In this document: positions 1 through 7,126 of the stretch, piece by piece
How positions within the stretch are numbered: position 1 is the first letter of the stretch
Layout of the letters: every line of letters begins with the position of its first letter
DNA from: an uncultured Ruminococcus sp.
Lineage (GTDB): Bacteria > Bacillota > Clostridia > Oscillospirales > Ruminococcaceae
Direction: 5' to 3'
Length of the DNA stretch: 43,754 bases
Assembly (NCBI GenBank): GCA_902800795.1
Contig: CADCFQ010000020.1
Location: forward strand, 1-43,754
Program-made: the position numbers and the translations under genes
Notes under the pieces: model-generated
What the model saw: the letters and a program-made list of their open reading frames with translations, nothing else
The model's database searches: none
What the model was told of the DNA's origin: nothing

Positions 1-145
1 TGCGTGTCTCCTTCTTTATCGTCCCGGACACTCAGGACTCTCTCCTTCGAGTTCCTCACCCAAAGGTCTTAACTAAAGGGTTTTCTTTCGTTATTGTTCG
101 GTTTTCAAGTTGCTGTGGTGTCTCACTGCCTCTCGACAGGCGACT
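1..145 (-). other. Untranslated leader of an outward-facing stable RNA transcript (putative)
   Basis: No plausible gene is visible on either strand. The stretch lies downstream of the outward-facing promoter at 151-179 and reads on the minus strand like a pre-rRNA leader. No tRNA cloverleaf could be drawn. The rRNA gene itself, if present, starts beyond position 1. Confidence 0.4.
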
Positions 146-150
146 TGTTT

Positions 151-179
151 AGTTTATCACACTTTTTTTCCGTTGTCAA
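151..179 (-). promoter_or_regulatory. Sigma-A promoter reading out of the left edge, probably for an rRNA operon
   Basis: On the minus strand there is TTGACA (174-179), a 17-base spacer and TAAACT (151-156). Transcription would run toward position 1 and leave the window. The transcribed stretch (about 1-145) has no open frame and contains a CTTGAAAACCGAACAA-like segment near 90-110, which resembles the leaders that precede 16S genes in Firmicutes. The promoter is seen in the sequence; the rRNA target is inference, because the downstream gene is outside the window. Confidence 0.6.
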
Positions 180-302
180 GGGGGTTACGGGGTTTTCGGC
201 GTTTTGGCCATTTAGAACCAAAATATGGGATTGTTTATGGTCATATTATATATCTTGTTAAATGAATTATATATAGTACTATAATGATCTAGCTTTAAAA
301 GA

Positions 303-345
303 CTAAAAACTATGCCCGAAGATGAAGTCTGCATCCCCGGGCATA
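303..345 (-). terminator. Intrinsic terminator of the aro operon
   Basis: On the minus strand just after the DUF4364 stop, the arms TATGCCCGGGGATG and CATCTTCGGGCATA form a 14-bp stem with two G-U pairs (311-345). A GTTTTTAG tract follows. It closes the operon that starts at 5814. The stretch 181-302 between it and the outward promoter is AT-rich and shows nothing else I can name. Confidence 0.85.
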
Positions 346-349
346 TGTA

Positions 350-952
350 CTATTCCTGCTGTTCAATGTCCTCGGAAAGATCCGGAACATATTCCTCGTT
401 ACCTACGACAAAGTCGATGATCTTGCTGTAAAAGCCGGAAGGGTCCAGCATGATCTTCGATCTGATGAAATTAGCCTGTTCCTCATCGGAAGCGTAAAGT
501 GAAAGATCCATAAGATCTGCGCTGCCGTCCTTGCTGACGCACCTGACAATGTAACCGTTAGCATGGGGCTTTATCTCAAACTCAACGCTGTTCTCACTCC
601 TAAGCTTCGCAAAAAGCCTCAGCCCGGCCGCAAGTATCTTATCCCTGAAGCTTCTGGGTATCATTTTCTTGAATTCCTGAGAAAGCACTCTTCCCTTTTC
701 GGTGAGTTTATACACCTCTCCCATTTCGGAATCAGCTATCTCGACATTTCCGTTTTCAAGCATCTTCTCGATGACCTCAGAGTAGACAAAATAGTTCACC
801 ACTCCGTCACTGGTAGCTATCTCGAGAAGCTGAGCCGGTGTGCAGGGGCGCTCTATCTTATCAAGGAAATAGGCGATCAGCACCTGTACCTCGTAGGTAT
901 CGGATATGGACTTCATGTTCTGTGAAACATGATCCTCAGGATGTGCAAACAA
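350..952 (-). CDS. DUF4364 family protein, probable winged-helix regulator
   Basis: This 200-residue protein matches the DUF4364 family of Firmicutes. The N-terminal half (about residues 18-95) reads as a winged helix: it opens with VQVLIAYFLDKI and continues with a helix-rich segment and a KLTEKGR wing-like stretch. The C-terminal half (about 100-190) is an alpha/beta domain of unknown role. The start is a TTG at 952, chosen because a GGAGGG site lies six bases upstream and no better start exists. It is the last gene of the aro operon, 16 bases after aroC. The DNA-binding role is inferred from fold resemblance; its targets are unknown. Confidence 0.8.
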   Translation of the reverse strand: MFAHPEDHVSQNMKSISDTYEVQVLIAYFLDKIERPCTPAQLLEIATSDGVVNYFVYSEVIEKMLENGNVEIADSEMGEVYKLTEKGRVLSQEFKKMIPRSFRDKILAAGLRLFAKLRSENSVEFEIKPHANGYIVRCVSKDGSADLMDLSLYASDEEQANFIRSKIMLDPSGFYSKIIDFVVGNEEYVPDLSEDIEQQE

Positions 953-968
953 TTCTTACCCTCCAAGA

Positions 969-2060
969 TCAGAAATTGGGATAGTCAAGCATATGGTTAA
1001 GGATAGCGAGATTAACAGCCGCCTCAACGCAGGGGACAGCTCTCGGTACAACACAGGGATCGTGTCTGCCCTTGATCTCAAGGGTCTCATTCTTCATAGC
1101 AGAATAATCAACTGTCTCCTGGGGCTTAGCTATAGAAGGAGTGGGCTTGAAAGCGACTCTGAGTGTTATGGGCATTCCGGAGGAAATACCGCCCAGGATA
1201 CCCCCGTGATTATTCGTTCTGGTAACAACATGACCTCTGTCATTGATATAGAACTCGTCGTTATTCTCCGAGCCTGTCATCAGTGCAGTATCAAAGCCTG
1301 CGCCGAATTCGATACCCTTAACAGCAGGAATACCGAAAACAAGCTGGGCAATAGAGTTTTCAAGACCGTCAAACATAGGAGAACCGATGCCGGCAGGAAC
1401 ATTTATAGCGATACACTCGATAATGCCGCCGACACTGTCCTTATCGTTTCTGGCTCTTTCTATCTCCTTGACCATCTCATTTCCCTGAACGTCGATAATA
1501 ACCGGAAAATCCTTGGATCTTATCTCTCTGATAGCATCCTTATCGGTGTTTATCGGATCAAAGTTCTTGTCAGCGATACCATGGATCTCGCTGATGTGAG
1601 CGCCAACATAGATGCCTCTCTTTTCAAGTATCTGACCTGCTATCGCACCAACAAAGCAAAGGGGTGCTGTAAGCCTTCCGGAAAAATGTCCGCCGCCCCT
1701 GAAATCGTTGAAGCCCCTGTATCTGAGAGCTCCGGTGTAATCTGCATGGCCGGGGCGGGCAAGCTTGGAAAGGTTAGAATAGTCTTTGGAATGCTGATCG
1801 GTATTGGGAATAAAGGCACAAAGAGGTGTGCCTGTGGTCTTTCCGTTATAGAAGCCCGAGACTATAGTGGGGTGATCCTTTTCACGCCTCTGAGTAGATG
1901 TAGCATTATTCTTGGGAGCTCTTCTTGCCATGAATTCGTAGACCTTGTCAAGGTCTATCGACTCGCCGGCAGGCAGATCATCTATAGTCACACCTATAGC
2001 CTTGCCGTGGCTCTCCCCGAAAACAGTGAATGTTATGTTATTTTTCCATGTAGAAGACAT
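969..2060 (-). CDS. aroC: Chorismate synthase
   Basis: Converts 5-enolpyruvylshikimate-3-phosphate to chorismate, the last step of the shikimate pathway, using reduced FMN. The 363-residue protein begins with the family's FGESHG motif (about residues 14-19). It carries RPGHADYTGALRYRG (about 102-116) with the following GGGHFSGR stretch, and a C-terminal RHDPCVVPRAVP segment, all hallmarks of AroC. Length is typical. The ATG at 2060 has GGGGGAA about six bases upstream. It lies 36 bases after aroA and 16 bases before the DUF4364 gene, within one operon. Confidence 0.97.
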   Translation of the reverse strand: MSSTWKNNITFTVFGESHGKAIGVTIDDLPAGESIDLDKVYEFMARRAPKNNATSTQRREKDHPTIVSGFYNGKTTGTPLCAFIPNTDQHSKDYSNLSKLARPGHADYTGALRYRGFNDFRGGGHFSGRLTAPLCFVGAIAGQILEKRGIYVGAHISEIHGIADKNFDPINTDKDAIREIRSKDFPVIIDVQGNEMVKEIERARNDKDSVGGIIECIAINVPAGIGSPMFDGLENSIAQLVFGIPAVKGIEFGAGFDTALMTGSENNDEFYINDRGHVVTRTNNHGGILGGISSGMPITLRVAFKPTPSIAKPQETVDYSAMKNETLEIKGRHDPCVVPRAVPCVEAAVNLAILNHMLDYPNF

Positions 2061-2096
2061 GAGATTTCCCCCAGTTCAAAAATATGTATAAAAGGC

Positions 2097-3326
2097 TTAT
2101 CCAACGACCTCGATACGACCGCCGAGACTCCTGAAAACGTCCCAGAAATCCGGATAGGATTTGGAAACGCACTCTGCGCCTCTGACAAGTAACTCAGTTT
2201 TACATCCAACAGACGCAGCCGCCGCAGCCATAGCTATGCGGTGATCATTGCAGGCATCGACCTCACCGCCGGAAAGCTCCTCCTTGCCGGTGATGACAAG
2301 GCCGTCATCGGTGGGAACAGCCTGTCCGCCAAGAGAGTTTATAAGTGAAACGGTCGAAGCTATGCGGTCGCTTTCCTTTATCCTGAGCCTTGCGGCGTTG
2401 AAGATGCGGCTCTCGCCGTCGGCAAAAGCGCCCATGACCGCCAGCGCAGGCACCAAATCAGGTATATCCGAGCAATCCAGATCGAAACTGTTAAGCCCAT
2501 TTTTTCTATTATACACCATATCAGAGAAAATTTCAACAATTTTTTTGTCGCCCTGAAAAGATTTTACATTTAAGCCCTCTATATCTATCTCACTGCCAAG
2601 GGCATTGGCAGCATAAAAGAACGCCGCCTGGGAGTAATCCCCCTCAACACGGGCATTAAATGGCTTCAGAGAGCGCCTTCCCGATATCCTGTATCCGTTC
2701 TCCGTCGGCGTTACCTCACAGCCGAAATCACGAAGCACAGCTGTCGTTATATCCACATAAGGCTTGGATTCAAGCTTTGAAGTCAGGATTATCTCGCTCT
2801 CGCCCTCTGTTACAGCCAGCCCGAAAAGCAGACCGGTTATAAACTGAGATGATATATTGCCGCTGGTGTGATATTTTCCGGGTCTGAGCCTGCCGGAGAT
2901 ATCAAAGGGCATGGTGTTATTATAGTTAAATCTGATGCCGTGCTTCGGCAATTCTTCAAGATAAGGCGTTATAGGCCTGTCAGGTAATTTTCCTTGACCC
3001 TTGAAAACAGCGCCCACGCCCAGCGCCGCTGCAACAGGTATCAGAAATCTTAATGTTGAACCGCTCTCACAGCAGTCAAGGACTGCCTTTTCCGAGGGCT
3101 TGTCAACACCTTTGATAACAGCGGTACTGCCGCATACCTCAATACCAGCGCCAAGAGCCTGCATACAGCTGATAGTGGCGCTGATGTCCTTTGACATTGA
3201 AAGGTTTTCTATCCGTGACTCACCGTCTGCAAGGGCGGCCGCAATTATAAGCCTGTGTGCCTGGCTTTTTGAAGGGGGAACGACGACCTTGCCTTTGAGC
3301 TTTCCGGGTGTGATCTTTATATCCAT
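2097..3326 (-). CDS. aroA: 3-phosphoshikimate 1-carboxyvinyltransferase (EPSP synthase)
   Basis: Transfers the enolpyruvyl group of PEP to shikimate-3-phosphate, step six of the shikimate pathway. The 409-residue protein has the N-terminal PPSKSQAHR substrate-binding segment (about residues 17-25) and an ESGSTLRFL segment (about 87-95) where other classes have GNAGTAMR. It also has IKESDRI (about 317-323) and NDHRIAMA (about 359-366). The ESGSTLR variant occurs in clostridial enzymes, so I would not infer inhibitor sensitivity from it. It lies eight bases after aroB, with a weak ribosome binding site, suggesting coupled translation. Confidence 0.95.
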   Translation of the reverse strand: MDIKITPGKLKGKVVVPPSKSQAHRLIIAAALADGESRIENLSMSKDISATISCMQALGAGIEVCGSTAVIKGVDKPSEKAVLDCCESGSTLRFLIPVAAALGVGAVFKGQGKLPDRPITPYLEELPKHGIRFNYNNTMPFDISGRLRPGKYHTSGNISSQFITGLLFGLAVTEGESEIILTSKLESKPYVDITTAVLRDFGCEVTPTENGYRISGRRSLKPFNARVEGDYSQAAFFYAANALGSEIDIEGLNVKSFQGDKKIVEIFSDMVYNRKNGLNSFDLDCSDIPDLVPALAVMGAFADGESRIFNAARLRIKESDRIASTVSLINSLGGQAVPTDDGLVITGKEELSGGEVDACNDHRIAMAAAAASVGCKTELLVRGAECVSKSYPDFWDVFRSLGGRIEVVG

Positions 3327-3334
3327 AACTAAAC

Positions 3335-4444
3335 CTACATTTCATCAATAATCGCTGCGATCTGTTGCTCGGCTATCTCAAGTCCGTAGGAATTCTCGCC
3401 GAAGCAGACCATTTCACCGATCTCTTTCTGGAAGACAAAGCGAAGCTTTCCGTCCCTCACCTTTTTATCGGTGTAGAGCTTCTTTACAAGCTCTTTTTTG
3501 TCTATATAACCGGGTATCGAGACCGGAAGCCCTGCTCTTTTACAAAGCTCTGTCACTCTTTCAACATTCCCGTGACTTATGTATCCCAGTGTTTCGCCAA
3601 GTCTCGCCTGTGCAACAAGCCCGATAGCCACAGCCTCGCCGTGAGTAAGGCGATAATCGGAAACGGTCTCCACTGCCCTACCCACTGTGTGGCCAAGGTT
3701 AAGGATCTCACGAAGGCCTGATTCACGTTCGTCCTTCATAACAACATTGTATTTGACCCGGCAGTTATGCTCAGAGATATACTCGCAGACATCTCTGTCG
3801 ATATCAAACACACGCTCGATGTTTTTCTCCAGGTATTCAAAGAGCTCTCTGTCACCGAGACAGCCGTGCTTTATCGTTTCTGCAAGGCCGCTCACGAGTT
3901 CACGCTTATCAAGGGTCTTCCAGGCAGCAAGGTCGATATAGACCTTCTTCGGCTGATTGAAAAGACCGATAAGATTGGTGGCAAGAGGCGTATCTACGGC
4001 CGTTTTGCCGCCAATAGAAGCATCAGCAGCTGCCAATAGCGTTGTGGTGTAGTTGATAAAGGGCACTCCTCTGCCAAAGGTACCTGCGGTAAAGCCTGCA
4101 AGGTCGGAAACCACTCCGCCGCCCACAGCTATGATACAGCAGTCACGCCTGTAGCCAAGAGAAAGCATACTGTCCTCAACATATTCCTTTACAGCCCTTG
4201 TCTTGGACTTCTCGCCTGCTTTGAACTCTATTATATTTGAAATGAAGCCTGCATCCTTGAGAAGACCGTTTATCCTTTCGGCGTAAAGCGGCCTGACATT
4301 TGAATCGGTCACTACCGCAAAGCGCTTTATTTTCCCGACAAGGCCGTTTTTCAGATCATTGATAAGCTCTCCTGCAAGATCATAGCCTATAGTTATCGTG
4401 TAAGAATCATCCACGACCTTTTTAAGCTGACACTCAAAATCCAT
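3335..4444 (-). CDS. aroB: 3-dehydroquinate synthase
   Basis: Cyclises DAHP to 3-dehydroquinate, step two of the shikimate pathway, with NAD and a divalent metal. The 369-residue protein shows the NAD-binding GGGVVSDLAGFTAGTFGRG segment (about residues 108-126), TTLLAAADASIGGKTAVD (about 133-150), and the metal-ligand region LNLGHTVGRAVE (about 248-259) with a later HGEAVAIG. The ATG at 4444 follows GGAAGGTGA. It is 78 bases downstream of the DAHP synthase gene and eight bases before aroA, in pathway order for the operon. aroD, aroE and aroK are not in this window. Confidence 0.96.
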   Translation of the reverse strand: MDFECQLKKVVDDSYTITIGYDLAGELINDLKNGLVGKIKRFAVVTDSNVRPLYAERINGLLKDAGFISNIIEFKAGEKSKTRAVKEYVEDSMLSLGYRRDCCIIAVGGGVVSDLAGFTAGTFGRGVPFINYTTTLLAAADASIGGKTAVDTPLATNLIGLFNQPKKVYIDLAAWKTLDKRELVSGLAETIKHGCLGDRELFEYLEKNIERVFDIDRDVCEYISEHNCRVKYNVVMKDERESGLREILNLGHTVGRAVETVSDYRLTHGEAVAIGLVAQARLGETLGYISHGNVERVTELCKRAGLPVSIPGYIDKKELVKKLYTDKKVRDGKLRFVFQKEIGEMVCFGENSYGLEIAEQQIAAIIDEM

Positions 4445-4521
4445 CTTGTCACCTTCCGTTCATAATACAAATATGATTATAGCATATCCGGGACAGTTTG
4501 TAAACCCGAATATAACGACAT

Positions 4522-5535
4522 TCAGCCTATGGGTCTGCCCATGAACTCCGCAAGTGCGGATATCTTCTTCATTGTTGCGGCAAACTTGGGCGGTGTCAGC
4601 TGCTGTGCGCCGTCACTCCATGCATTCTTCGGGTCGTTATGCACTTCGATCTCCAGAGCATCAGCACCCACAGCAACAGCGCCAAGAGCGCAGGGCTCGA
4701 TAAGCGAAACGATACCGGTAGCGTGGCTGGGGTCAACAACAACAGGAAGATGTGTCTTCTGCTTGAGGAGCGGAACTGCCGCAAGGTCAAGAGTGTTTCT
4801 CATAGCCGGCTCAAAGGTGCGTATACCTCTCTCGCAGAGGATCACCTTCTGGTTGCCTTCGGACATTATGTATTCAGCAGACATAAGAAGCTCCTGGAGG
4901 GTTCCTGAAAGGCCTCTTTTCAAGAGAACAGGCTTATCGCAGCGGCCGAGAGCCTTCAAAAGAGTGAAGTTCTGCATATTTCTGGCGCCCACCTGGATAA
5001 CATCCACATCAGCAAAGAGGTCAATATCAGATACATCCATGATCTCGGTAACTATCGGCAGGCCTGTAACTTCCCTGGCCTTTAAGAGAAGGTCGATACC
5101 CTCCTTGCCAAGTCCCTGGAAAGAATAAGGCGAGGTCCTTGGCTTGAATGCGCCGCCTCGAAGCATAGTGGCGCCTGCCTGTTTTACAGCGATAGCTGTT
5201 GTGATTATCTGCTCTTCCGTCTCCACCGAGCAGGGGCCGGCCATTATCTGGGTGTTCTCGCCGCCGATAAGTCTGCCTCTTATATCAATGACAGTGTTGT
5301 CGGGGTGGAACTTGCGGTTTGCGTTCTTATAGGGCTCCTGAACACGCTGAACGCCCTCGACACATTCCTTTGCCTGAACAGCCTCGATATCGATCTGCGT
5401 GGTGTCGCCGATAAGACCGATAATGTTTGAGTGTACGCCCTGAACAAGGTTTGTCTGGACATGGAACTGGGTGAGCCAGTCAAGAAGCTCATTGACTTCG
5501 GTCTCGGGTATGTTGTTCTTAAGTACGATTATCAT
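4522..5535 (-). CDS. aroF: 3-deoxy-7-phosphoheptulonate (DAHP) synthase
   Basis: Condenses PEP and erythrose-4-phosphate, the committed step of aromatic amino acid synthesis. The 337-residue protein has an N-terminal ferredoxin-like domain (about residues 1-70), as in the feedback-regulated Thermotoga/Bacillus type. The TIM-barrel catalytic domain follows, with MAGPCSVE, GGAFKPRTSPYSFQG and VVDPSHATG. The ATG at 5535 is chosen because AAGGAGGAG lies a few bases upstream; the frame stays open to 5682, but that extension runs through the attenuator. It is the first structural gene of the aro operon and is preceded by a Phe-rich leader peptide and terminator (5556-5740). The symbol is by family; aroG or aroA are used for the same enzyme. 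Confidence 0.95.
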   Translation of the reverse strand: MIIVLKNNIPETEVNELLDWLTQFHVQTNLVQGVHSNIIGLIGDTTQIDIEAVQAKECVEGVQRVQEPYKNANRKFHPDNTVIDIRGRLIGGENTQIMAGPCSVETEEQIITTAIAVKQAGATMLRGGAFKPRTSPYSFQGLGKEGIDLLLKAREVTGLPIVTEIMDVSDIDLFADVDVIQVGARNMQNFTLLKALGRCDKPVLLKRGLSGTLQELLMSAEYIMSEGNQKVILCERGIRTFEPAMRNTLDLAAVPLLKQKTHLPVVVDPSHATGIVSLIEPCALGAVAVGADALEIEVHNDPKNAWSDGAQQLTPPKFAATMKKISALAEFMGRPIG

Positions 5536-5555
5536 AATTACTCCTCCTTGGAAAT

Positions 5556-5595
5556 AAAAAAGCCGCAGACTGCTTTTTCCTGTGCAGCTGCGGCT
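5556..5595 (-). terminator. Attenuator terminator in front of DAHP synthase
   Basis: On the minus strand the arms AGCCGCAG+CTGC and GCAG+T+CTGCGGCT form a 12-bp stem with one bulged base and an ACAGGAAAAA loop. Six T follow (5556-5561), ending about ten bases before the ribosome binding site of the DAHP synthase gene. A terminator here would cut every downstream aro gene. It begins 31 bases after the stop codon of the Phe-rich leader peptide. A 6-bp alternative pairing, GGCTGA in the leader (5646-5651) with TTAGCC (5592-5597), could act as antiterminator but is weak. Confidence 0.88.
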
Positions 5596-5626
5596 AAGAT
5601 TCTTGTATTCAGGATAATAAACCTGT

Positions 5627-5740
5627 TTACAGCAGTCCCTTATCGTCAGCCTTGTACACACGCCAAAAACGCTCGAAGCCAAAAAAGCTCAAGCTAAAAA
5701 AGAAATATGTAAAGGCAGCAAAAAGACTTAATGCAAACAT
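5627..5740 (-). CDS. Phe-rich leader peptide of the aro operon (37 codons)
   Basis: A short open frame starts at ATG 5740 and ends at TAA 5627. It has GGAAGGAT about seven bases upstream and lies 46 bases downstream of a strong promoter. Of its 37 residues, ten are Phe, including one run of three and one of two, plus two Tyr and one Trp. Such a composition is the signature of ribosome-mediated attenuation as in pheA and pheST of enterobacteria. An intrinsic terminator follows at 5556-5595, before the DAHP synthase gene. The inferred role is sensing charged tRNA-Phe. The peptide itself probably has no function. Confidence 0.85.
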   Translation of the reverse strand: MFALSLFAAFTYFFFSLSFFGFERFWRVYKADDKGLL

Positions 5741-5785
5741 TTCTTTTATCCTTCCATCAGTTTTATCGGGCTAACCGACAAAAAC

Positions 5786-5814
5786 ATTATACTACCCGTT
5801 CAGCCCCGTGTCAA
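5786..5814 (-). promoter_or_regulatory. Promoter of the aro operon
   Basis: On the minus strand TTGACA (5809-5814), a 17-base spacer and TATAAT (5786-5791) match the sigma-A consensus in both hexamers. Transcription would start near 5779, about 39 bases before the leader peptide start. No terminator separates it from the end of hflX at 5832, so some readthrough from hflX is possible. Confidence 0.92.
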
Positions 5815-5831
5815 TGATATGCTTTCGTGTT

Positions 5832-7106
5832 TTACAAATTGTTAACACAATTTACTTTATATTCCTCAAACATATAGAATATCCTGCGGTCGATAAGGGC
5901 ATCGACCTCTATCCCCTCAGCAGTATATTCTTCAGAGAAAACCTTGCCGTCGATCCTTACGGTGTTCAGAAGCCCTGCCTTATCAAAGGGCAAAAGAAGC
6001 CTGCATCTGACACAGGAATCAGGTAAAGCCCTTGCAACAGCATCCAGCATCGCATCCAGGCCCTCACCTGTCTTTGCGGAGATGAGCACCTCAAACTCCT
6101 CTGCATCAGCCTTTAAAGACTTGGCATAGGCTATCTTGTCGCATTTATTGAAAACGGTAACTACCGGTATGCCGTCACAGCCAAGCTCGCTTAAAAGCTT
6201 TCGTGTTACCGCCGCCTGCTCCTCGCAGGACGGATCGGAAGCATCCACAACATGGATAAGGACATCCGCCTGGGCGGCTTCTTCAAGGGTCGATTTGAAG
6301 GCTTCAACAAGATTATGCGGAAGACGGCTTATAAAACCAACGGTATCTATGAGCGTTACTGACCTGCCGTCCGGCAGCTCTATCGCACGGGATGTTGTCT
6401 CAAGTGTTGCAAACAGCTTGTCCTCGGAGAGAACGCCCGCCTGTGTCAGAGCATTGAGGAGAGTGGACTTTCCGGCATTGGTATAGCCAACAATAGCGCA
6501 GGTGAGCACACCGTCCTTTTTGCGCCTTTTGCGCATAAGGTCACGGCGCTTCTCTATCTCACGAAGCTCCTCTGTCAGCGAAGCGATCCTAGCTCTTATA
6601 TGACGCTTATCGGTTTCAAGCTTTGTCTCGCCGGGGCCTCTGGTGCCTATTCCGCCGCCGAGCCTTGAAAGGTTGAGACCCATTCCCGCAAGACGGGGCA
6701 GCCTGTATTTGTTCTGTGCTATCTCGACCTGGAGCCTTCCCTCGTGGGTCTTTGCGTGGGAGGCAAATATATCAAGAATTAGCATAGTGCGGTCTATGGT
6801 GAAAACGCCGCAGACATCCTCGATGTTTCTGATCTGGGTAGCTGTGAGCTCGCAGTCAAAGATGATCCTGTCGATCTCGTTGTCTGTGCAGAGCTGTGCT
6901 ATCTCTTCAAGTCTGCCCGAGCCTATACAGGTGGCCTTGTCATAGGAAGGTCTCTTCTGAACGACCCTGATGACAGGCTCTCCGTCGGCAGTCTTCACAA
7001 GCTCTTCAAGCTCAACAAGAGAAGCCGCCGTGTCATAAGCGCCCGTATCTACCGCTGCCAGCAGCACCCGGTCTTTTTTTACTGTGTTATCATAAAGCTG
7101 TGCCAT
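5832..7106 (-). CDS. hflX: Ribosome-associated GTPase HflX
   Basis: HflX binds the 50S subunit and splits stalled or heat-stressed ribosomes; this is family knowledge. The 424-residue protein has the HflX N-terminal domain (about 1-135) and a GGGIGTRGPGETKLETDKR stretch (about 150-168). The G domain has Walker A GYTNAGKST (207-215), DTVGF (about 255) and NKCD (about 322). Length is typical. GGAGG lies five bases before the ATG at 7106. It starts 20 bases after the stop of the sensor-GGDEF gene, so the two probably share the promoter at 9091-9119. Confidence 0.96.
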   Translation of the reverse strand: MAQLYDNTVKKDRVLLAAVDTGAYDTAASLVELEELVKTADGEPVIRVVQKRPSYDKATCIGSGRLEEIAQLCTDNEIDRIIFDCELTATQIRNIEDVCGVFTIDRTMLILDIFASHAKTHEGRLQVEIAQNKYRLPRLAGMGLNLSRLGGGIGTRGPGETKLETDKRHIRARIASLTEELREIEKRRDLMRKRRKKDGVLTCAIVGYTNAGKSTLLNALTQAGVLSEDKLFATLETTSRAIELPDGRSVTLIDTVGFISRLPHNLVEAFKSTLEEAAQADVLIHVVDASDPSCEEQAAVTRKLLSELGCDGIPVVTVFNKCDKIAYAKSLKADAEEFEVLISAKTGEGLDAMLDAVARALPDSCVRCRLLLPFDKAGLLNTVRIDGKVFSEEYTAEGIEVDALIDRRIFYMFEEYKVNCVNNL

Positions 7107-7126
7107 TTAAACCTCCATACGGACGA

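Noticed and set aside
1..110. tRNA gene
   Set aside because: No cloverleaf with a T-arm consensus could be drawn on either strand.
5536..5682. N-terminal extension of DAHP synthase
   Set aside because: The extension crosses the terminator and part of the leader peptide region, while ATG 5535 has a perfect AAGGAGGAG site.
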